Origin: Flavobacteria bacterium MS024-3C
GTDB taxonomy: Bacteria > Bacteroidota > Bacteroidia > Flavobacteriales > Flavobacteriaceae
DNA: 64,000 bases
Reading direction: 5' to 3'
Assembly: GCA_000173115.1 (NCBI GenBank)
Contig: ABVW01000002.1
Location: 118,358-182,357, forward strand
The notes under the pieces were generated by a model. The model made no database searches, was not told the origin of the DNA, and saw nothing but the letters and a program-made list of their open reading frames with translations. The translations under genes and the position numbers were made by a program. Each line of letters opens with the position of its first letter. Position 1 is the stretch's first letter. This document shows, in pieces, positions 61,509 to 64,000 of the stretch.

Positions 61509-62198
61509 CTATTGGCTGAGGTCGCTGCGAAGCAGTTGTTCTAATTCTATGCTGTTCTTAAATAAAATAAACCCACCATTTTTAATATAAGAAATGGCTC
61601 CAGTCTCTTCAGACACCACCAATGCTAAGGCATCGGTTTTTTCAGTAATACCTACAGCAGCTCTGTGTCTGAGACCAAACCTAAGTGGAATGGTTCTTTC
61701 ATCAGATACCGGTAATATGGCTCGAGTCGCTACAATATAATTGTTCTCTATAATTGCGGCTCCATCGTGAAGTGGACTGTTTTTATAGAAAATGCTTTCA
61801 ATAATTGGTTGGCTCAATTCTATATTCATGCGATCTCCAGATTGTCTCACAAAATCCAAAGAGTTGTTTTTTTCAAATACCAATAGGGCCCCCGTTTTGG
61901 TTTGACTCATTTTTTCTAGCGCTGCTACTACTGCTTTAATATCAGTCTCCAGTGGCTGTAGGTCTTGCTTTAAAAATTTAAAGTGTTTTAAGTAGGAGCG
62001 TTTGTTGGCTAAATTAGTAGATCCTAACATGAGTAAAAACTTTCTGATCTCTTGTTGGAAAACAATGATCAGTGCAATGAGACCAATATTCATGAATCCT
62101 CCGATGATATTTGAAATCATTTTAATTTCAAGTAACTCTGTGAGTTTCCAAAGTCCCCACTTCAAATACAACCACAAAAAAAGCGATTGCAAGGGCAA
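61509..62198 (-). pseudogene. cdaA: Displaced 3' part of diadenylate cyclase gene cdaA
   Basis: The open frame encodes 229 residues, of which about residue 16 onward (LWKLTELLEIKMISNIIGG) is CdaA: part of the last membrane helix (IGLIALIIVFQQEIRKFLL), a linker, and a complete DAC catalytic domain with D145-G-A in SPLHDGAAII and R177-H-R in RFGLRHRAAVGI. CdaA makes c-di-AMP from two ATP. The first 15 codons are read out of frame from doxX DNA and are not CdaA-like; the usual first two membrane helices are missing. The matching 5' part lies at 63898 on the other strand. It might still be translated from ATG 62120 as a soluble or poorly anchored enzyme; this is uncertain. Confidence 0.85.
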
Positions 62199-62349
62199 AT
62201 GGCATTAGTACAGGTAAATCTAAAACACCTACACTAAAATACTCTTCCAATTTAAAGGAAAAACCCACTGGATCATTCAGCTTTATAAAACCGCTGACTA
62301 TGAATAAAACCCCTACAAGGATTCTAGATAAATGCGTGATATATTTCAT
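62128..62349 (-). pseudogene. Truncated doxX 5' part
   Basis: 73 codons. Residues 1-64 (MKYITHLSRILVGVLFIVSG through FFVVVFEV) are the N-terminal third of a DoxX-family membrane protein; residues 65-73 (GTLETHRVT) are an out-of-frame reading of cdaA DNA. An intact DoxX of this type runs on with two to three more helices, which are not found in this window. The break is right after the GTG codon at 62158-62160. The gene follows DUF1599 by ten bases. Confidence 0.82.
62151..62160. other. Rearrangement junction doxX/cdaA
   Basis: Upstream (in minus-strand reading) the DNA is doxX up to codon 64; downstream it is cdaA from the CTT TGG of LWKLTELL. The two coding frames differ by one base. No insertion sequence or long repeat is visible at the join. 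Confidence 0.7.
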
Positions 62350-62359
62350 AAATGATCTA

Positions 62360-62896
62360 TTAAGATTCTAAATGAATCAATGCAAAGACAGCATAATTAA
62401 GCATATCTTGATAATTAGCATCTATTCCTTCGCTGACGAGTGTTTTACCTTGATTGTCTTCAATTTGCTTAACCCTGAGTAGTTTTTGTAGAATAAGGTC
62501 TGTAAGTGAGCTCACCCTCATATCTCTCCAAGCCTCTCCATAATCATGGTTTTTTGCCTCCATAAGAGATTTGGTCAGTGCTATTTGCTTGTCATAGGCT
62601 GCTAAGGCTTGGGTCACATCCATATCTGGCTGCTCCACAGTACCTTTTTCCATTTGTACAAGTGCCATGACAGAATAATTAATGATGCCCATAAATTCAG
62701 AAATCTCACCCTCTGCCACCCTCTGTTCTGTGTTTTGTTGAAGCCCTCGGATCCTTTGCGCTTTTATAAATAGCTGATCCGTCAAGGAAGGAAGTCTTAA
62801 AATACGCCATGCAGCACCATAGTCAGACATCTTTTTTTCAAAGAGGTCTCTACACATTTTAATCACTGCATTATATTGGTCCGAGGTATTGGCCAT
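62360..62896 (-). CDS. DUF1599 protein with two internal repeats
   Basis: 178 residues made of two similar halves of about 75 residues: first CRDLFEKKMSDYGAAWRILR then PSLTDQLFIKAQRIRGLQ, second LMEAKNHDYGEAWRDMRVSSL then TDLILQKLLRVKQIED, each ending in an INYSVMALVQ or LNYAVFALIH helix. DUF1599 (nucleotide-modification-associated fold) is of unknown function and is commonly beside folP and doxX in flavobacteria. Start ATG 62896; a GTG at 62926 is the alternative. Divergent from folP. Confidence 0.87.
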   Translation of the reverse strand: MANTSDQYNAVIKMCRDLFEKKMSDYGAAWRILRLPSLTDQLFIKAQRIRGLQQNTEQRVAEGEISEFMGIINYSVMALVQMEKGTVEQPDMDVTQALAAYDKQIALTKSLMEAKNHDYGEAWRDMRVSSLTDLILQKLLRVKQIEDNQGKTLVSEGIDANYQDMLNYAVFALIHLES

Positions 62897-62972
62897 GTCT
62901 TTAGTTAATTTGCGTAAATTTCGCACAAATAATTAAACCCAACAACCCTATCCCTTTGAATCTTAAGATCTC

Positions 62973-63836
62973 ATGGCAAAAAACACAAATTCTGGTCCTA
63001 CAGTTCCCTTTTCATTAAATTGTAAGGGGAATTTAATTTTTTTAGACAGTCCAAAAATAATGGGTGTGCTCAATATTACCCCAGATTCTTTTTACGATGG
63101 AGGGCGCTATAAAGAAGAAAAAGCCGTATTGGACCAGGTAGATAAAATGTGCACACAGGGCGCTACATTTATAGATATTGGTGCTTACAGCTCGAGACCA
63201 GGCGCTGCAGAAGTTTCTGAAGCAGAAGAGCAGAAAAGACTGTATCCCATACTACAAGCTATTCTAAAGCGGTTTCCAGACGCGCTTTTATCTATTGACA
63301 CTTTTAGAAGTGGTATTGCAAAGGCCGCTGTAGAAATAGGGGCTGCCATGATCAATGACATATCTGCAGGACAATTAGACCCTGAGATGATTCCAACTGT
63401 AGGAAAACTAGGGGTGCCATATGTGATGATGCATATGAGAAGTACCCCAAAAGACATGCAAGAGCATACCCATTACGATCACTTTTTACAAGAAATCCTT
63501 AGCTACTTTTCTCAGAAAATTGACAGCGCTAAAAAACACCAAATCACAGATATAATCATAGATCCAGGCTATGGCTTTGCTAAAACCACCCAGCAAAACT
63601 TTGAACTACTCAGGGAAAGTCAGTTATTAAACACTTTTGGTGTTCCTGTATTGACCGGACTGAGTCGCAAATCCATGATTTACAAAACATTAAATGCAAC
63701 TGCAGAAGAGGCCCTTAACGGTACTACTGCCCTTCACATGCAAGCACTCCTCAATGGAAGTTCTCTGTTAAGGGTGCACGACGTAGCCGCTGCTAAAGAA
63801 TGTATCCTTTTATATGAAGCCCTTCAAAAGGCTTAA
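62973..63836 (+). CDS. folP: Dihydropteroate synthase
   Basis: Joins p-aminobenzoate to the pterin pyrophosphate in folate synthesis; the target of sulfonamides. 287 residues. Signatures: IMGVLNITPDSFYDGGRY, DIGAYSSRPGAAEVSE, LSIDTFRSGIAKAAVE, INDISAGQLD, YVMMHMRSTPKDMQ, IDPGYGFAKTTQQNFELL and TGLSRKSMIYKTL. The first signature's usual GGxS form reads GAYSSRPGA here. Complete and in frame; directly followed by the 5' end of cdaA, the canonical folP-cdaA order. Confidence 0.96.
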   Translation: MAKNTNSGPTVPFSLNCKGNLIFLDSPKIMGVLNITPDSFYDGGRYKEEKAVLDQVDKMCTQGATFIDIGAYSSRPGAAEVSEAEEQKRLYPILQAILKRFPDALLSIDTFRSGIAKAAVEIGAAMINDISAGQLDPEMIPTVGKLGVPYVMMHMRSTPKDMQEHTHYDHFLQEILSYFSQKIDSAKKHQITDIIIDPGYGFAKTTQQNFELLRESQLLNTFGVPVLTGLSRKSMIYKTLNATAEEALNGTTALHMQALLNGSSLLRVHDVAAAKECILLYEALQKA

Positions 63837-63897
63837 AAAACAAACCAACTCTAGGGTATTTATATTCTAATTAGCTATTTTTACAAAAAAGTATCCT

Positions 63898-64000
63898 TTG
63901 GAATTTTTCAATTTTCTTGAATTTAAAATTACTGACGCCATAGATATTCTCTTGGTGGCCTTATTGCTTTTTTATATTTATAAATTGGTGAGAGGCACCG
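63898..64000 (+). CDS. cdaA: 5' part of cdaA (diadenylate cyclase), cut by window end
   Basis: From TTG at 63898 the frame encodes LEFFNFLEFKITDAIDILL followed by VALLLFYIYKLVRGT, the first membrane segment of CdaA and the conserved YKLVRGT loop. It stops at the window edge about 15 codons before the point where the minus-strand fragment resumes the CdaA sequence. Together the two pieces would make a normal CdaA of about 260 residues. Whether the gene continues intact or breaks into doxX lies just outside the window. Confidence 0.8.
   Translation, partial: MEFFNFLEFKITDAIDILLVALLLFYIYKLVRGT

Noticed and set aside
62151..62160. A mobile element or long inverted repeat at the cdaA/doxX join
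   Set aside because: No repeat, transposase or site-specific recombinase gene was seen in the window; the partner end of any inverted repeat would lie past 64000.

Overview
The window is a gene-dense, AT-rich chromosomal piece from a marine member of the Flavobacteriia (Bacteroidota), most likely a proteorhodopsin-bearing planktonic flavobacterium. The evidence is: a proteorhodopsin gene divergent from a blh retinal-forming dioxygenase; many promoters of the Bacteroidota form (TTG, about 20 bases, TAnnTTTG); very few Shine-Dalgarno sequences; a tmRNA tag reading GENNYALAA; a Rho factor with a long disordered insert; fused SecDF; DUF4293 beside rho; and DUF1599/doxX/folP/cdaA neighbours. No rRNA operon, CRISPR array, prophage or complete insertion sequence was seen. 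No stretch longer than about 250 bases lacks a gene.

Layout. 1-6.9 kb: central metabolism (3' part of enolase, citrate synthase), two amidinohydrolase-fold genes for arginine or citrulline-type guanidino compounds, arginyl-tRNA synthetase. 7-8.7 kb: light-energy module (proteorhodopsin, blh). 8.8-11 kb: ffh and folD. 11-15.7 kb: small housekeeping and unassigned genes (VOC protein, alpha/beta hydrolase, lipoprotein, queE, methyltransferase, Cys-cluster protein, fatty-acid-hydroxylase-family membrane protein). 15.8-21.7 kb: NamZ-type muramidase, LolC/E-like permease, M20 peptidase, then a Crp/Fnr regulator with an operator-like dyad in front of a persulfide-dioxygenase/rhodanese gene. 21.8-24.4 kb: an AT-rich pocket of small membrane, lipoprotein and exported genes ending at the tmRNA gene. 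25-29 kb: AlaDH/saccharopine-dehydrogenase-like enzyme, kdsA, typA. 29-37.7 kb: ROK sugar kinase, FtsE-like ATPase, a large TPR protein overlapping an outer-membrane barrel gene, amidohydrolase lipoprotein, DUF2911. 38-45.9 kb: asnB, gyrB, mdh, secDF. 45.9-53.7 kb: a leftward run (W/G/N-rich lipoprotein, FadL-like porin, folE, cysS, yidD, lgt, ModF-like ATPase). 53.8-61.5 kb: proS, two tRNA-Glu, rpsT, rho, DUF4293, phosphodiesterase, truA, exporter ABC protein. 61.5-64 kb: a rearranged cdaA/doxX/DUF1599/folP locus.

The most striking signal is at the right end. The 3' part of a diadenylate cyclase gene (cdaA) lies on the minus strand and is joined at about 62,151-62,160 to the 5' part of a doxX gene. 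The missing 5' part of cdaA appears on the plus strand after folP at 63,898 and runs off the window. This is the pattern expected from inversion of a roughly 1.9-kb segment with breakpoints inside cdaA and doxX. It could be a real (possibly reversible) rearrangement, a duplication, or an assembly or amplification chimera; the bases just past the window decide. The second signal is a near-perfect 20-bp dyad that would centre near -41.5 of the persulfide dioxygenase promoter, right after the gene of a cysteine-bearing Crp/Fnr regulator.

Functional threads: folate (folD, folE, folP), translation and its rescue (argS, cysS, proS, tRNA-Glu, rpsT, ffh, ssrA, typA, truA, queE), envelope biogenesis (kdsA, lgt, yidD, secDF, NamZ, FadL-like porin, TPR/barrel pair), and energy (eno, gltA, mdh, proteorhodopsin).
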